From Gammaproteobacteria bacterium (GTDB lineage Bacteria; Pseudomonadota; Gammaproteobacteria; Enterobacterales; Alteromonadaceae), in assembly GCA_018825965.1 (NCBI GenBank), contig JAHKAA010000045.1:62001-126000 (forward strand): 64,000 bases of DNA, written 5' to 3'. The notes under the pieces were generated by a model. The model made no database searches, had not been told where the DNA came from, and was given only the letters and a program-made list of their open reading frames with translations. Position numbers and translations under genes: made by a program. Positions within the stretch are counted from its first letter, which is position 1, and each line of letters begins with the position of its first letter. Shown one piece after another: positions 8,493 through 18,121 of this stretch.

Positions 8493-8784
8493 CTGTGTAA
8501 GGTAAAGCCAGGGTATCAGTGACAGCACAAAGCACAGTGTCAGCAGCCCAAAATGAAAAATACATAGGTGTGCTATAGCCATTCTTGTTTGGTTCGCCGT
8601 AAAGCTGGCAGAAGTTATGGGCAGTCCCACTGTAAATACGCGGAATAGACTGACAATAACTTTTTTTATTGTTGAAACTGATCGCCACTTTGCCTTTTTC
8701 CGGTTCCAGCGTTTGCATGGTGCCGCAGCCAGTTAAAACAGCCAGCAGTGTCAAAAGGCTCAATGTTTTGATAGGTACCCGCAT
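8449..8784 (-). CDS. YceK/YidQ-family lipoprotein (111 aa)
   Basis: The signal peptide ends in a lipobox (AVLTGCGT, Cys at about residue 20), so it is probably an outer- or inner-membrane lipoprotein. The C-terminal stretch with FWAADTVLCAVTDTLALPYT resembles the YceK/YidQ family (DUF1375), whose function is unknown. Three further cysteines could pair. It follows the cupin gene by three bases and is probably co-transcribed with it. Confidence 0.75.
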   Translation of the reverse strand: MRVPIKTLSLLTLLAVLTGCGTMQTLEPEKGKVAISFNNKKSYCQSIPRIYSGTAHNFCQLYGEPNKNGYSTPMYFSFWAADTVLCAVTDTLALPYTVTRQIQEGSLKVVN

Positions 8785-8787
8785 TTG

Positions 8788-9216
8788 TCATCCTTCGGTG
8801 AATGGGGTTGAATTCGGTTGCCCTACAGCTCCGGCATAAAAAATCAGTAGCAGCACAGGTTCAGTGCCGATATTTTTGCCGCTGTGAGCAGTGTTGACTA
8901 CTTCAGCTAAAGCATCACCCGCTTTAACTACATTCTTTTTACCATTTTTTAACCTAATTTCCAACTGACCTTGCAGCACAACCCCAAAAGAAGGAACCGG
9001 GTGTAAATGCCAGCCGGTTTCCCCGCCTGGCGCTATTTCAATTCTGACACCGGTAATTTCGGCCTGGCCTTGAGGGTACTGCAATAATGCGCCATCCCAG
9101 CTTTGGCTGGTTTTCAGCACAGGCGTTACCTTTACAGCTGCATTGGTTTCGATAGCGGATAAAAAGGGACTGATCAGCAAAAACAAAGCGCAGTTAAAAC
9201 TGATGATTTTTTTCAT
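8788..9216 (-). CDS. Secreted cupin-domain protein (142 aa)
   Basis: After a signal peptide (about residues 1-25) comes a single cupin barrel. Motif 1 is seen as PGGETGWHLHPVPSFGVVLQG, with two histidines of the usual GxHxH set and no obvious glutamate after them. Motif 2 is GDALAEVVNTAHSGKN. Exported single cupins of this type often bind a metal, but no reaction can be assigned. It is the first gene of a two-gene unit with the YceK-like lipoprotein. Confidence 0.85.
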   Translation of the reverse strand: MKKIISFNCALFLLISPFLSAIETNAAVKVTPVLKTSQSWDGALLQYPQGQAEITGVRIEIAPGGETGWHLHPVPSFGVVLQGQLEIRLKNGKKNVVKAGDALAEVVNTAHSGKNIGTEPVLLLIFYAGAVGQPNSTPFTEG

Positions 9217-9402
9217 GGTTCATTCCAATCCTTAACAGAAAGAATGAAGTCTAGCCGGGCAGTGGCAGATCACAAATTATAAGGGGGACAATTCCCTGGC
9301 TTTTCCACCCTCTACAACCCGAACATCAGCCCTGTCATTGGGCTTAGCCGCTCCTATATACCCAAGTGCTGCTGGTTTACAACGACATCTGTCGCAGTAG
9401 CG

Positions 9403-11109
9403 TTAATGCGCTGCATCTATTTGATTTACCCGCCTCAGTGCCACAATCATGTGCTGAACCTCTTTGGATAATCGGAGTTCTTTTGGTACTTGCAGTCCCT
9501 GGCTGACAAGAAAACACGCCAGCAAATCCTGTTGGCGGGCGCTGAGGTGCCCCTCTGTTATGGACTGCAGGACCACATCTGACAACTCTGATTTTGCCAG
9601 CGCATACACTGCTCTTATGTCAGAAGGATGCAATTTTGGTAATAATTGCAGCAAATGAGTTTTGGACACTTGTTCTGGAGCCAGTAGATGCTGTGTTAAC
9701 AGCAATTCCCATACGGTGCTCTCATAAAACAACTCATGAAGCTGTGACTGCTGATTCAGAAGTTTTTCCAATAACACTGGCCAATTGAACTGCATGAGCA
9801 ACTGATGGGTGTCTTCAGAGGCGGCAATGGGTGATGTTGTTTGTGTTAGGTCATTCAGGACAGAATAGATTGCAGGTAACTCTGTAAGCAAGGCTGGCTG
9901 ATGTTGAGCTGCAGCATAGTTTTCTTTATCAAGACTTGTTAACCGGATGAACAAAGTATCGCTTTCTTTTCCACAAAGAGTCACGGAGTTAAATTCTAAA
10001 GCAGGCCAGTCATATTTGGCCTTTTTTAATAGCTCCAGTTGGGCTGCCAGTTGCGGTATTATTGTTTTGTCCTTTGAGACTTTGTCAGCAGGCGCAAGGC
10101 TCAGCATATGGCTCAATAATTCAGGCGGCAATCTGTCATAGTGCTGCAGTGCTGACGCGGTTGAGGCTTGTTGTGGCCTGAACCCTAGCCCAATAAGCAT
10201 AATCAGCTTTTGTTGCAAAGCTCTCAATGCCAGTTCATCTGTTGGATTGGCATTCTGGCCTGCCGGATAATTTTTGATTAACTTTTCTAACAGCGGATCA
10301 AGTGCTGGCTCCAGCTGAGGTTCACGCAACAGTGCTGCCTGTAGGAACTGTTCAAAACGACTAGGGGAAAGCTGATAAAAAGCTGTGTTTAATAAATAAT
10401 TGGCAGATAACGGGTACAACTGCAACAGTTGTTGCAGAATATCAACAGAAATATGTTGTAACGACAAAGCAAGTTGCATTATTTCTGTATCCACCAGGGG
10501 TTGTAATTGTAGCAACTGAGTGAAGGCATAAGGGTCCTGCGTACTGCCAGGGATCAGCAGCAATTGCTTCAGCAAGCCAGAAGCATCAGGTTTTAGTCTT
10601 TGAAAAACCTCAGAATCTGAGTCCGCATAGGCGGTAAGTACTCCCGCCATACCTTCTTGTTGCAAAAGTAATTGCAAACTATGTTGTTGCTCTGGTTCCA
10701 GCGTCAGTTGCAGCAATGGAACATCAGGTTCTGCGAGATGAATTTCAATTTTTTCCGGAAGTATTTCATTGGGTAAGTAACCTGATTGTTCAATAGTGAA
10801 ACGGATTTGTAAGTCTGTATAACCGCTTTTCCTATAATGTTGGATCAGTTGTTGTAAGGCCTTGTCGTTCAATGATGCAGGTTTTTCGAGCCCAACCCCA
10901 CTGACAACCCAGACTGGTTCACATTGAGTACTGATATGCACAGCTGACTGTGAAACAGCTATTGGATCAGGTGTTGCCATACTCACCCCGGACGGCTCAT
11001 GAGACTGAGATAACGGCAAATCCAGAAAATGTTTCCAAAGGATAAATACAACTAAGCTTGCACCAGATAACAACAAGCCTTTTTTTATAACAGCTTTTGC
11101 TGGAAACAT
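9403..11109 (-). CDS. Membrane-anchored protein of unknown function, helical, Leu/Gln-rich (568 aa)
   Basis: I do not recognise a family. A basic N-terminus and one hydrophobic segment (about residues 10-30) suggest an inner-membrane anchor with the rest in the periplasm. The remainder is rich in Leu and Gln and looks like repeated amphipathic helices (LLQLQPL, ILQQLLQLYPL, LLEKLLNQQSQL), consistent with an alpha-solenoid. Two cysteines lie in the N-terminal domain and central region. The start is ATG 11107-11109. It is flanked by non-coding spacers and appears monocistronic. Its codon use is like that of the neighbours. Confidence 0.7.
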   Translation of the reverse strand: MFPAKAVIKKGLLLSGASLVVFILWKHFLDLPLSQSHEPSGVSMATPDPIAVSQSAVHISTQCEPVWVVSGVGLEKPASLNDKALQQLIQHYRKSGYTDLQIRFTIEQSGYLPNEILPEKIEIHLAEPDVPLLQLTLEPEQQHSLQLLLQQEGMAGVLTAYADSDSEVFQRLKPDASGLLKQLLLIPGSTQDPYAFTQLLQLQPLVDTEIMQLALSLQHISVDILQQLLQLYPLSANYLLNTAFYQLSPSRFEQFLQAALLREPQLEPALDPLLEKLIKNYPAGQNANPTDELALRALQQKLIMLIGLGFRPQQASTASALQHYDRLPPELLSHMLSLAPADKVSKDKTIIPQLAAQLELLKKAKYDWPALEFNSVTLCGKESDTLFIRLTSLDKENYAAAQHQPALLTELPAIYSVLNDLTQTTSPIAASEDTHQLLMQFNWPVLLEKLLNQQSQLHELFYESTVWELLLTQHLLAPEQVSKTHLLQLLPKLHPSDIRAVYALAKSELSDVVLQSITEGHLSARQQDLLACFLVSQGLQVPKELRLSKEVQHMIVALRRVNQIDAAH

Positions 11110-11424
11110 TTTAGGTTCCTGTCCGCTACGAAATGATTAACTACTTAAAGCACCTTTGGCTGCATCAGATACAGGGTTAGATAACCCCACACTAAACATA
11201 CTTCGGCCCCCCCAGACAAGCGCCAGCCTCTTTTTTCTGGATCATTCTTAAAAATAACCACTTCAGTTCAGTGGCTCTTCAGCTAGTATTCTTTAAATTA
11301 GATAGTCTTAAAACTGGCTACCGCCACACTCGGCGGAAAATCACTGCACAGTGTTTATTAATTTTTATTAATGCGTACTTTTTGAAATAATTTATCACTT
11401 ACAGACTCCCGAGGATTTCCCCAC
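11110..11424. other. 315-bp AT-rich spacer between divergent genes
   Basis: The spacer should hold the promoters of both the 568-aa gene (minus) and the DUF1294 gene (plus). I see weak inverted repeats (CACTTCAGTTCAGTGG, CCGCCACACTCGGCGG) but no recognisable riboswitch, RNA gene or operator. Confidence 0.5.
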
Positions 11425-11808
11425 ATGCAGCCCACAGTTTCAGCTTTTCGCTTCAGTTTAAAGTTCAGTATTGGCCTTTTTGTGCTGCTGACCTTATGGC
11501 TACTCTACCTGGACTGGCAGCTTTTAGTACCGGGCTGGCTGAAGTATGTTTTTTTACTGATAAATGCTGTGACTTTGTTTGGTTACTGGCGGGATAAAAA
11601 AGCCGCAGAACAACAGGCGTGGCGCACTCAGGAAAGTACCTTGCTGCTATTAGGCTTAGCCGGTGGCTGGCCTGCAGCTTTTGTGGCACAGCATTGGTTT
11701 CGGCATAAAAACCGTAAAGTCAGCTTTCAATTGTTGTTTTGGCTGACGGTGCTTTTACACACTTCTGCTTTATACAGTTTGTGGTTATCCGGCTGGTTGC
11801 TGCCATAA
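11425..11808 (+). CDS. DUF1294 membrane protein (127 aa)
   Basis: Three to four hydrophobic segments surround the family core: YWRDKKAA, then a Arg-x-x-Glu segment (RTQESTLLLLGLAGGWP), then HWFRHKNRKVSF. These are the diagnostic DUF1294 positions. In some homologues the domain is fused to a cold-shock domain; that domain is absent here, so this is the stand-alone form. Function is unknown. Confidence 0.88.
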   Translation: MQPTVSAFRFSLKFSIGLFVLLTLWLLYLDWQLLVPGWLKYVFLLINAVTLFGYWRDKKAAEQQAWRTQESTLLLLGLAGGWPAAFVAQHWFRHKNRKVSFQLLFWLTVLLHTSALYSLWLSGWLLP

Positions 11809-11928
11809 GGGCAAAAACTGCGACCAGAAACAGAGCTGGCTCTATACCCAAAGCACAAACCACGATAGATTAGGAAAAACCGTTGCGACATATAACGGTG
11901 TCTTTTATCCAGAACTATTGAGGCTTGT

Positions 11929-13098
11929 ATGCGTTTTTCTTTGTTATCCATCAGTTTAGTGGCCGCTTTTAGTCTGCAGGCGCAAACTGCAGACTTTAGC
12001 CAGCAGGCGAATAAAATCGCCCAAAGTACACTTATTATCGATACCCATATCGACGTACCTTACCGTTTACACAACGACTGGGAAGATGTGACTAAAGCCA
12101 CCCAAAGAGGCGAATTTGACTACCCCCGCGCTAAAGCCGGTGGTTTAAATGCGCCTTTTATGTCGATTTATATTCCTTCGTCTTATGAGAAAAAAGGCGG
12201 CGGTTATCTGCTGGCGAACCAACTCATCGACAATATGGAAGCTTTAGTCGGCCGTGCGCCAGACAAATTTGCCATGGCTTACAACAGCGCCGATCTGGCG
12301 AAACACTTTAAAGAAGGCAAAATTTCTCTGGCTTTGGGTATGGAAAACGGCACTCCTATCGAAGGCAAACTGGAAAATCTGCAACACTTTTATGACCGCG
12401 GCATTCGTTACATTACACTCACCCACTCTGAAAGCAACCATATAGCAGACTCCAGCTACGACTTACGCCGGCAATGGAAAGGCCTGAGCCCTTTTGGTAA
12501 AGAGCTGATCAAGGCTATGAACGAAACAGGTGTAATGGTCGATGTGTCTCATGTGTCAGATGATGCCTTTTATCAGGCTGTTGAGATCAGTAAAGTCCCT
12601 GTCATCGCTTCCCACTCCTCGTTAAGGGCTTTTGTGCCTGGTTTTGAGCGCAATATGGATGACAAGATGATTAAAACTCTGGCAAAAAACGGCGGCGTGA
12701 TCCAAATTAACTTTGGTTCGGCTTTTGTTGTTTCAGCAGCCAATCAGTGGGGTTTGCAACGTGACGGCGCTTTTAAAGCCTCAGGCCAAACCGATAAAGA
12801 CGCTTTTACTGCAGAGTATAAAAAGAAACACCCTTATCCATTTGCCTCGTTAGAAAAGGTACTGGAGCATATCGATTATGTGAAAAAGCTGGTGGGTATA
12901 GACTACGTCGGCATAGGCTCAGACTATGATGGTGTAGGTGATTCATTGCCGGAACAGCTGAAAGACGTGTCGACCTACCCGAACCTGATCCGCGGTTTAT
13001 TAGAACGTGGCTACACTGAACAAGAGATTGAGAAAATCTTATCCGGCAATACATTGCGGGTCTGGCGGGCTGTAGAGGACTATGCAGCTAAACATTAA
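11929..13098 (+). CDS. Membrane dipeptidase, peptidase family M19 (389 aa)
   Basis: Zinc-dependent dipeptidase of the renal-dipeptidase family, cleaving dipeptides in the periplasm. A signal peptide covers about residues 1-20. Metal ligands are seen in order: IIDTHIDVPY (H-x-D), the GMENG glutamate, DVSHVSDDAF and IASHSSLRAF histidines, and GIGSDYDGVG (aspartate). The length is normal for the family. The next gene starts 24 bases downstream, but its signalling function is unrelated. Confidence 0.93.
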   Translation: MRFSLLSISLVAAFSLQAQTADFSQQANKIAQSTLIIDTHIDVPYRLHNDWEDVTKATQRGEFDYPRAKAGGLNAPFMSIYIPSSYEKKGGGYLLANQLIDNMEALVGRAPDKFAMAYNSADLAKHFKEGKISLALGMENGTPIEGKLENLQHFYDRGIRYITLTHSESNHIADSSYDLRRQWKGLSPFGKELIKAMNETGVMVDVSHVSDDAFYQAVEISKVPVIASHSSLRAFVPGFERNMDDKMIKTLAKNGGVIQINFGSAFVVSAANQWGLQRDGAFKASGQTDKDAFTAEYKKKHPYPFASLEKVLEHIDYVKKLVGIDYVGIGSDYDGVGDSLPEQLKDVSTYPNLIRGLLERGYTEQEIEKILSGNTLRVWRAVEDYAAKH

Positions 13099-13122
13099 AT
13101 TTAAGTTGTAGAGGTACAGCAA

Positions 13123-16100
13123 ATGGATTGGTTACGTCAGTTGTTTGAACATCCAGCCGATCCATTGCTGTTATCCGGCAGTTACGATTTGAGTTTAGTG
13201 GTGTTGTCGTTTTTAATAGCCGTATTTGCTTCTGCCATGGCGATGCAAATTACAGCTCAGGCTATTAGTGTCCGAAAAAACTCCTTACGTATGTTGATGC
13301 TCGGCAGCGGCAGTGTCGCACTGGGCGGTGGTGTCTGGTCCATGCATTTTATAGGCATGCTGGCCTTCACCTTATGCACAGAGGTTAGTTACCACTCTGG
13401 CTTAACCCTCTTGTCTATGCTGCCCAGCGTAGCTGCATCCTGGGTTGCTTTGGATCTGATCAGTAAAAAGCGGATCAGCCTGCCTCAGCTGTTGTCAGGT
13501 GGAGTACTGATGGGTGCTGGTATTGGGACCATGCACTACAGTGGCATGGCCGCTATGCAAATGTCGGTTGCTTTACGTTACGACTTGCCGATGTTTTTAC
13601 TCTCTATTCTGGTTGCTGTGGTGCTTGCCATAGTGGCACTCTGGATCCGTTTTGGCTTAAAACGCTTTAATCTGGCCCCACAATGGTTAACGCTGTTCAG
13701 CAGTCTGGTGATGGGCGCAGCTATCAGTGGTATGCATTACACTGGTATGGCGGCCGCCCGTTTTGTTCCTCCGCCCGGTTTTGTCCCTGATAATCAGGCT
13801 GGCGAAATGCCGCTGGTGCTCGCTATGGGCATTACTTTTACCACCTTAGTGATCAGCAGTTTTGTTGTGGCTATCAACTTGCTGCTGAAATACCGCGAAG
13901 TCAGTGCTGTCGCCAAAACCAGTGAAAGCCGTTTACTGGCGATGATGGACACAGCGGTAGATGGCATAGTGACTATTAATGCCAGGGGCCTGATCCAGGG
14001 CATGAACAAAGCCGCAGAACAGATTTTTGGCTGGACTCAAGCCGAATTACTGCATAAAAACATCAATATACTTACCCCAGCTGCAATTCGCCCTGAGCAT
14101 GATTCTTATCTGACTAACTACCTGACCACTGGCACAGCAAAAATTATTGGTATAGGCCGTGATGTTGAAGCTGTGCATAAAGATGGCCACCCAATACCGG
14201 TGCGATTAGCTATAGGCCATGCCAAATTACCGGACGAAGATATTTTTGTCGCTTTTATCACGGACATCAGCCAGCGTCTGCAGATGGAGCTGGCGTTAAA
14301 AGAAAACGAAGAAAAGTTCCGCTCTTTAATTGGCAATATTCCGGGGGCGGCGTATCGCTGTTTGTACAATGAAAACTGGGAGATGGTGTTTATCAGTGAC
14401 GCCATTGAAAACCTGTCCGGTTACCCTGCCAGCGATTTTATGCTGCCATCACCCAAACGAAGCTGGTCTGATTTAGTGCATCCGGATGATAGAAGCACCA
14501 CCAGCCAGCTGGATTTATATCAGGGTAACTTCAGTATTGAATACCGGATCTATCATAAAGATGGCTCTGTACGCTGGATGCTGGAATACGGCGAAGCCGT
14601 GAAATCGGCCCAGGGCGAGATAGTCTGGCTGGATGGTTTTTTAATGGATATCAGCCAGCGTAAACAGATGGAAGTTGACCTGCTGGACGCCAAAAACAAA
14701 GCAGAGCAGGCCGCCGAAAGCCGCAGCGCTTTCCTTGCCAATATGAGTCATGAAATTCGTACGCCAATGAATGCCATTATCGGCTTCAGCGATTTGCTGT
14801 TAAGTTCTGACTTATCAGCAGAGCAGAAAAAACATCTGGCGACTATTCATGGTTCAGCTCATTCGTTATTGCATTTACTGAACGATATTCTCGACAGCGC
14901 CAAGCTGGAAAAAGGCAAACTTGAACTGGAGTTCAGTGACTTTTCTTTACCAGTTGTACTGGATGCGGTGGTGTCTACGTTATGGATCCAGGCGCGTAAA
15001 AAACAACTGGAACTGAAGCTGGAACTGGACCCACAACTCGGCGAGTTTTATTACGGCGCGCCGGACAGATTACGTCAGGTGCTGACTAACCTGATCGGCA
15101 ATGCGATTAAATTCACTGACAAGGGTTCTGTGCTGGTTCAGGTGATGCCAACAGCAGAGCAACAGCTAAAGTTTCGCATCCAGGATACCGGCATTGGCAT
15201 AGCAAGCGACCGCTTAGCCTTCATTTTTGATGCTTTTACCCAGGCCGACGCCTCAATGAGCCGCCGTTTTGGAGGCACAGGCCTTGGCACCACCATCAGC
15301 AAGCAGTTAGTCGAATTGATGGGCGGCGAAATCGACGTGCAAAGTACTGAAGGTGTGGGCAGTTGTTTTGAATTCAGTTTACCGCTCAAAGCAGGTAAAG
15401 CCATTGTTGCGGCTCAGCAAGGTTATGTGCCTGCGCTGCCAGCTTTAAAAATACTGATAGCAGACGATATCCCACAAAATCTTGAACTGCTGAAACTCTT
15501 ACTGCAACGTGCCGGACATCAGGTGATGGCAGTCACAGATGGGTTAGAAGCAGTAAAAGCTGTGCAGCAACAGCCTTTTGATCTGGTGTTGATGGATATT
15601 CAGATGCCACATCTGGATGGCCTGAAAGCCTGCCAGCAGATCCGCTTATGGGAGCAAGACCAGCACAAAACCACCCTGCCCATCATCGCATTAACCGCCA
15701 GTGTGCTGGACGAAGATAAAACAGCTGCCAAAGAAGCTGGCATGCAGGGGTTTGCCAGTAAACCTATAGATTTTGCCGCTTTATGTTTTGAAATAGCTCA
15801 GGTATTGCAGATTGAAGTGCGGGAGCCTTTATCCAGGCAGGCACAAATTCCTGCCTCCGATCAGTTACTGAACCTGCCAAAAGCACTGCAGCTCTGGGGC
15901 AATCTGCCGACTTATCTGCCGCAATTGCAGCAGTTTCTACAGCAGCAACTGCCGCAGTTACAGCTGGCCATCGCAGAATTACAAGCCGGAAATTATCAGT
16001 TGGTGCAGCAACAGGCCCATGCCATTAAAGGCGTCAGCGCCAATCTTGGCCTGGACCCTTTGAGCAAAGCCTGTGCTGAGCTGGAACAGGCAAGCCGGCA

Positions 16101-16443
16101 GCAGCAACAACAAAGAGCCATGGAAGTAGTGCAGAAAATTCTGCTCTGCAGGCCTAAATTTGAAGCTGAATATCAAAAACTGCTGGCAGAACAGCCTGTC
16201 GCACAGAAAGCAGAGTCAACACAACTGGATAATCAGCAACTGAATACCATGCTCGACAGTTTAAAACAGTCGTTATTACGGCATGAACTGGACGACCAAG
16301 GCATAGAACAATTGTCTCAATACAGCGGCGAACATCAACCTGTGCTACTGCTGTTGCTGGATGCCGTCAACGATTTTGACTTTAACCTGGCGCTGCAACT
16401 GCTGGAACAGTTAAAGCAGAAGCTGGCGGAAGGAGAGCTCTGA
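13123..16443 (+). CDS. MHYT-domain hybrid sensor histidine kinase (1106 aa)
   Basis: Large inner-membrane signalling protein. The order is: MHYT integral-membrane domain (about 1-255, with MHFIGM, MHYSGM and MHYTGM, possibly sensing a gas via metal); PAS (about 265-385); PAS-PAC (about 395-520); HisKA (phospho-acceptor His543 in NMSHEIRTPM); HATPase_c (about 645-760, with GGTGLGTTIS); REC (about 775-890, Asp825); and HPt (about 925-1015, His966 in HAIKGVSANLG). All phosphorelay residues are present. Its stop codon overlaps the start of the HD-GYP response regulator, its likely output partner. Confidence 0.95.
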   Translation: MDWLRQLFEHPADPLLLSGSYDLSLVVLSFLIAVFASAMAMQITAQAISVRKNSLRMLMLGSGSVALGGGVWSMHFIGMLAFTLCTEVSYHSGLTLLSMLPSVAASWVALDLISKKRISLPQLLSGGVLMGAGIGTMHYSGMAAMQMSVALRYDLPMFLLSILVAVVLAIVALWIRFGLKRFNLAPQWLTLFSSLVMGAAISGMHYTGMAAARFVPPPGFVPDNQAGEMPLVLAMGITFTTLVISSFVVAINLLLKYREVSAVAKTSESRLLAMMDTAVDGIVTINARGLIQGMNKAAEQIFGWTQAELLHKNINILTPAAIRPEHDSYLTNYLTTGTAKIIGIGRDVEAVHKDGHPIPVRLAIGHAKLPDEDIFVAFITDISQRLQMELALKENEEKFRSLIGNIPGAAYRCLYNENWEMVFISDAIENLSGYPASDFMLPSPKRSWSDLVHPDDRSTTSQLDLYQGNFSIEYRIYHKDGSVRWMLEYGEAVKSAQGEIVWLDGFLMDISQRKQMEVDLLDAKNKAEQAAESRSAFLANMSHEIRTPMNAIIGFSDLLLSSDLSAEQKKHLATIHGSAHSLLHLLNDILDSAKLEKGKLELEFSDFSLPVVLDAVVSTLWIQARKKQLELKLELDPQLGEFYYGAPDRLRQVLTNLIGNAIKFTDKGSVLVQVMPTAEQQLKFRIQDTGIGIASDRLAFIFDAFTQADASMSRRFGGTGLGTTISKQLVELMGGEIDVQSTEGVGSCFEFSLPLKAGKAIVAAQQGYVPALPALKILIADDIPQNLELLKLLLQRAGHQVMAVTDGLEAVKAVQQQPFDLVLMDIQMPHLDGLKACQQIRLWEQDQHKTTLPIIALTASVLDEDKTAAKEAGMQGFASKPIDFAALCFEIAQVLQIEVREPLSRQAQIPASDQLLNLPKALQLWGNLPTYLPQLQQFLQQQLPQLQLAIAELQAGNYQLVQQQAHAIKGVSANLGLDPLSKACAELEQASRQQQQQRAMEVVQKILLCRPKFEAEYQKLLAEQPVAQKAESTQLDNQQLNTMLDSLKQSLLRHELDDQGIEQLSQYSGEHQPVLLLLLDAVNDFDFNLALQLLEQLKQKLAEGEL

Positions 16444-17423
16444 TGACAGACAAACAAAGCCTGTTACTGGTGGATGATGAACCCACCAATTTAAGAGTAT
16501 TACGTACTGTATTGCAGGAGCAGTACCGCCTGTTTTTTGCCAAAAGTGGTGAAGAAGCCTTACAGCTGCTGCAAACAGAACAACCCGACTTAATATTGCT
16601 GGATGTGATGATGCCAGGCTTAACCGGCTTTGATGTCTGCGCCCGTTTAAAAGCCAACCCGGCAACCAGCGCTATTCCTGTGATTTTTGTCACAGCCTTA
16701 AAAGATGAAATGGATGAAACCAAAGGTTTTGACGTAGGAGCAGTGGATTACATCACCAAACCTATCAGCCCTGCAGTGGTGCGGGCCAGAGTGAAAACCC
16801 ATTTATCTTTAGTGCAGGCGCAAGAGCTGAAACAAACCCGGCTGCAGGTGATCCAGCGTTTAGGCCGGGCTGCTGAATACAAAGATAACGAAACCGGTTT
16901 ACATGTGATGCGTATGAGCCATTATTCTCAGGTGCTGGCTTTAGCTTATGGCTTTAGCGAACAAAAAGCCGAAGACTTGCTGCATGCAGCCCCTATGCAC
17001 GACATAGGTAAAATTGGCATTGCCGACAGCATCTTACTCAAACCCGGCAAGCTGACGAGCGACGAATACACAGAGATGCAAAAACACCCGCTGATAGGTG
17101 CAGAAATTATCGGCGATTGTGAATCTGATTTATTAAAAATGGCCAAAGCAGTGGCTTTGTACCACCACGAAAAATGGGACGGCACAGGTTACCCTTTTGG
17201 CCTTTCTGGTGAGCAAATACCGGTTGAAGCCCGCATTGTCGCTTTGTCCGATGTATTTGATGCCTTAACCAGCGCCCGGCCTTACAAACAGGCCTGGAGC
17301 ATTGAAGACACACTGCAACATATACGCCAGCAAAAAGGCCGGCATTTTGAACCCAGACTGGTCGATTTACTGGATGAAAATCTGCAACAAATCCTTGAAA
17401 TCAGACAACGTTGGGCTGAATAG
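16443..17423 (+). CDS. HD-GYP response regulator, c-di-GMP phosphodiesterase (326 aa)
   Basis: A receiver domain (1-120, phospho-acceptor Asp54 in LLDVMMPG) precedes an HD-GYP domain (about 145-320). Catalytic motifs are intact: HDIGKIGIADSILLKPGKLT (His186-Asp187), HHEKWDGTGYP and DVFDALTSARPYK. It should hydrolyse c-di-GMP under control of phosphorylation. The ATG overlaps the kinase stop by one base (TGATG), implying translational coupling with the MHYT kinase. Confidence 0.95.
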   Translation: MTDKQSLLLVDDEPTNLRVLRTVLQEQYRLFFAKSGEEALQLLQTEQPDLILLDVMMPGLTGFDVCARLKANPATSAIPVIFVTALKDEMDETKGFDVGAVDYITKPISPAVVRARVKTHLSLVQAQELKQTRLQVIQRLGRAAEYKDNETGLHVMRMSHYSQVLALAYGFSEQKAEDLLHAAPMHDIGKIGIADSILLKPGKLTSDEYTEMQKHPLIGAEIIGDCESDLLKMAKAVALYHHEKWDGTGYPFGLSGEQIPVEARIVALSDVFDALTSARPYKQAWSIEDTLQHIRQQKGRHFEPRLVDLLDENLQQILEIRQRWAE

Positions 17424-17492
17424 CAAAACTTAAGTCTGACATTCTGATGCCTTAGCCTTTTTACAAAAATACCTGTAGCATTCGAAACAACA

Positions 17493-17517
17493 GGGAGCAG
17501 ATAAAAGCTCTGCTCCC
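17493..17517. terminator. Inverted repeat, weak terminator candidate
   Basis: GGGAGCAG at 17493-17500 pairs with CTGCTCCC at 17510-17517. It lies 70 bp after the HD-GYP gene, but no T tract follows, so it may instead be a regulatory hairpin ahead of the next gene. Confidence 0.45.
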
Positions 17518-17542
17518 ATTGATGATAAATAATTTGAGCCCT

Positions 17543-18082
17543 ATGAAAATCAACTTCAGTTTTGTTTTGATCAGTAGCATGTTACTCACCGCCTGCGCTA
17601 TACCTCGTTACACAGAGCGATTGCAGCAACCTATGCCTTTGCCTGAAGGTGAATGGACAGTCAGCCAAAGCCATCCGAAAGAGATGGAGAATGTCACAGA
17701 GATGCGCTGGCAATCGGTTGATTCAGAAAACTATGTGCAAAGTTTTGTGTTTGAACAACAGCCCAACAGCGACCTGATGAAAACCAAAACCATTGATGAT
17801 CAACAAGGCCAGCGTAATTGCGACGAGTTATTTGACAGTCAGATTTTAAGCGAAGAACCGGTCAATGGTTACCCGGCTCTGGTTTGGGTGTCCGAGTGTA
17901 AAAGCAAAAGTGGCGCTTATTCCAAAATTCTGCATAAATCCATAGCAGGCAAAGAATCGCTTTATGTATTTAACAAAGTATGGCGCAGCTTACCTTTGCA
18001 AACCCAATGGGATTTATGGCTGGATTACACCCACCGAATCCATATTTGTGATCTCAACAGCAAAAGCCAGCCTTGCAAATAA
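17543..18082 (+). CDS. Putative lipoprotein, unknown function (179 aa)
   Basis: The signal peptide with lipobox LLTACA (Cys about residue 18) indicates a lipidated envelope protein. The rest is a soluble, mixed alpha/beta domain with several cysteines and no motif I can name. ATG 17543 is chosen because the signal peptide begins there; in-frame starts at 17519 and 17522 would add a polar extension in front of it. A strong hairpin follows the stop codon. Confidence 0.65.
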   Translation: MKINFSFVLISSMLLTACAIPRYTERLQQPMPLPEGEWTVSQSHPKEMENVTEMRWQSVDSENYVQSFVFEQQPNSDLMKTKTIDDQQGQRNCDELFDSQILSEEPVNGYPALVWVSECKSKSGAYSKILHKSIAGKESLYVFNKVWRSLPLQTQWDLWLDYTHRIHICDLNSKSQPCK

Positions 18083-18117
18083 GTCGGGGCAGAGTCCGGG
18101 GACTCTGACCTTATTTT
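18077..18117. terminator. Bidirectional terminator between convergent genes
   Basis: CAGAGTC/GGACTCTG forms the inner stem and AAATAAG/CTTATTT the outer one, so both strands end in an A/T tract. It sits between the convergent lipoprotein genes ending at 18082 and 18122. GGTCAGAG-type hairpins of similar sequence recur at 29.18 and 39.62 kb. Confidence 0.75.
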
Positions 18118-18121
18118 CAGA

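Noticed and set aside
9355..9380. Second MITE copy, from TATACCCAAGTG near 9357
   Set aside because: Only the first 12 or so bases match the MITE end; no right end or internal sequence follows. TATACCCAAAG near 11845 fails in the same way.
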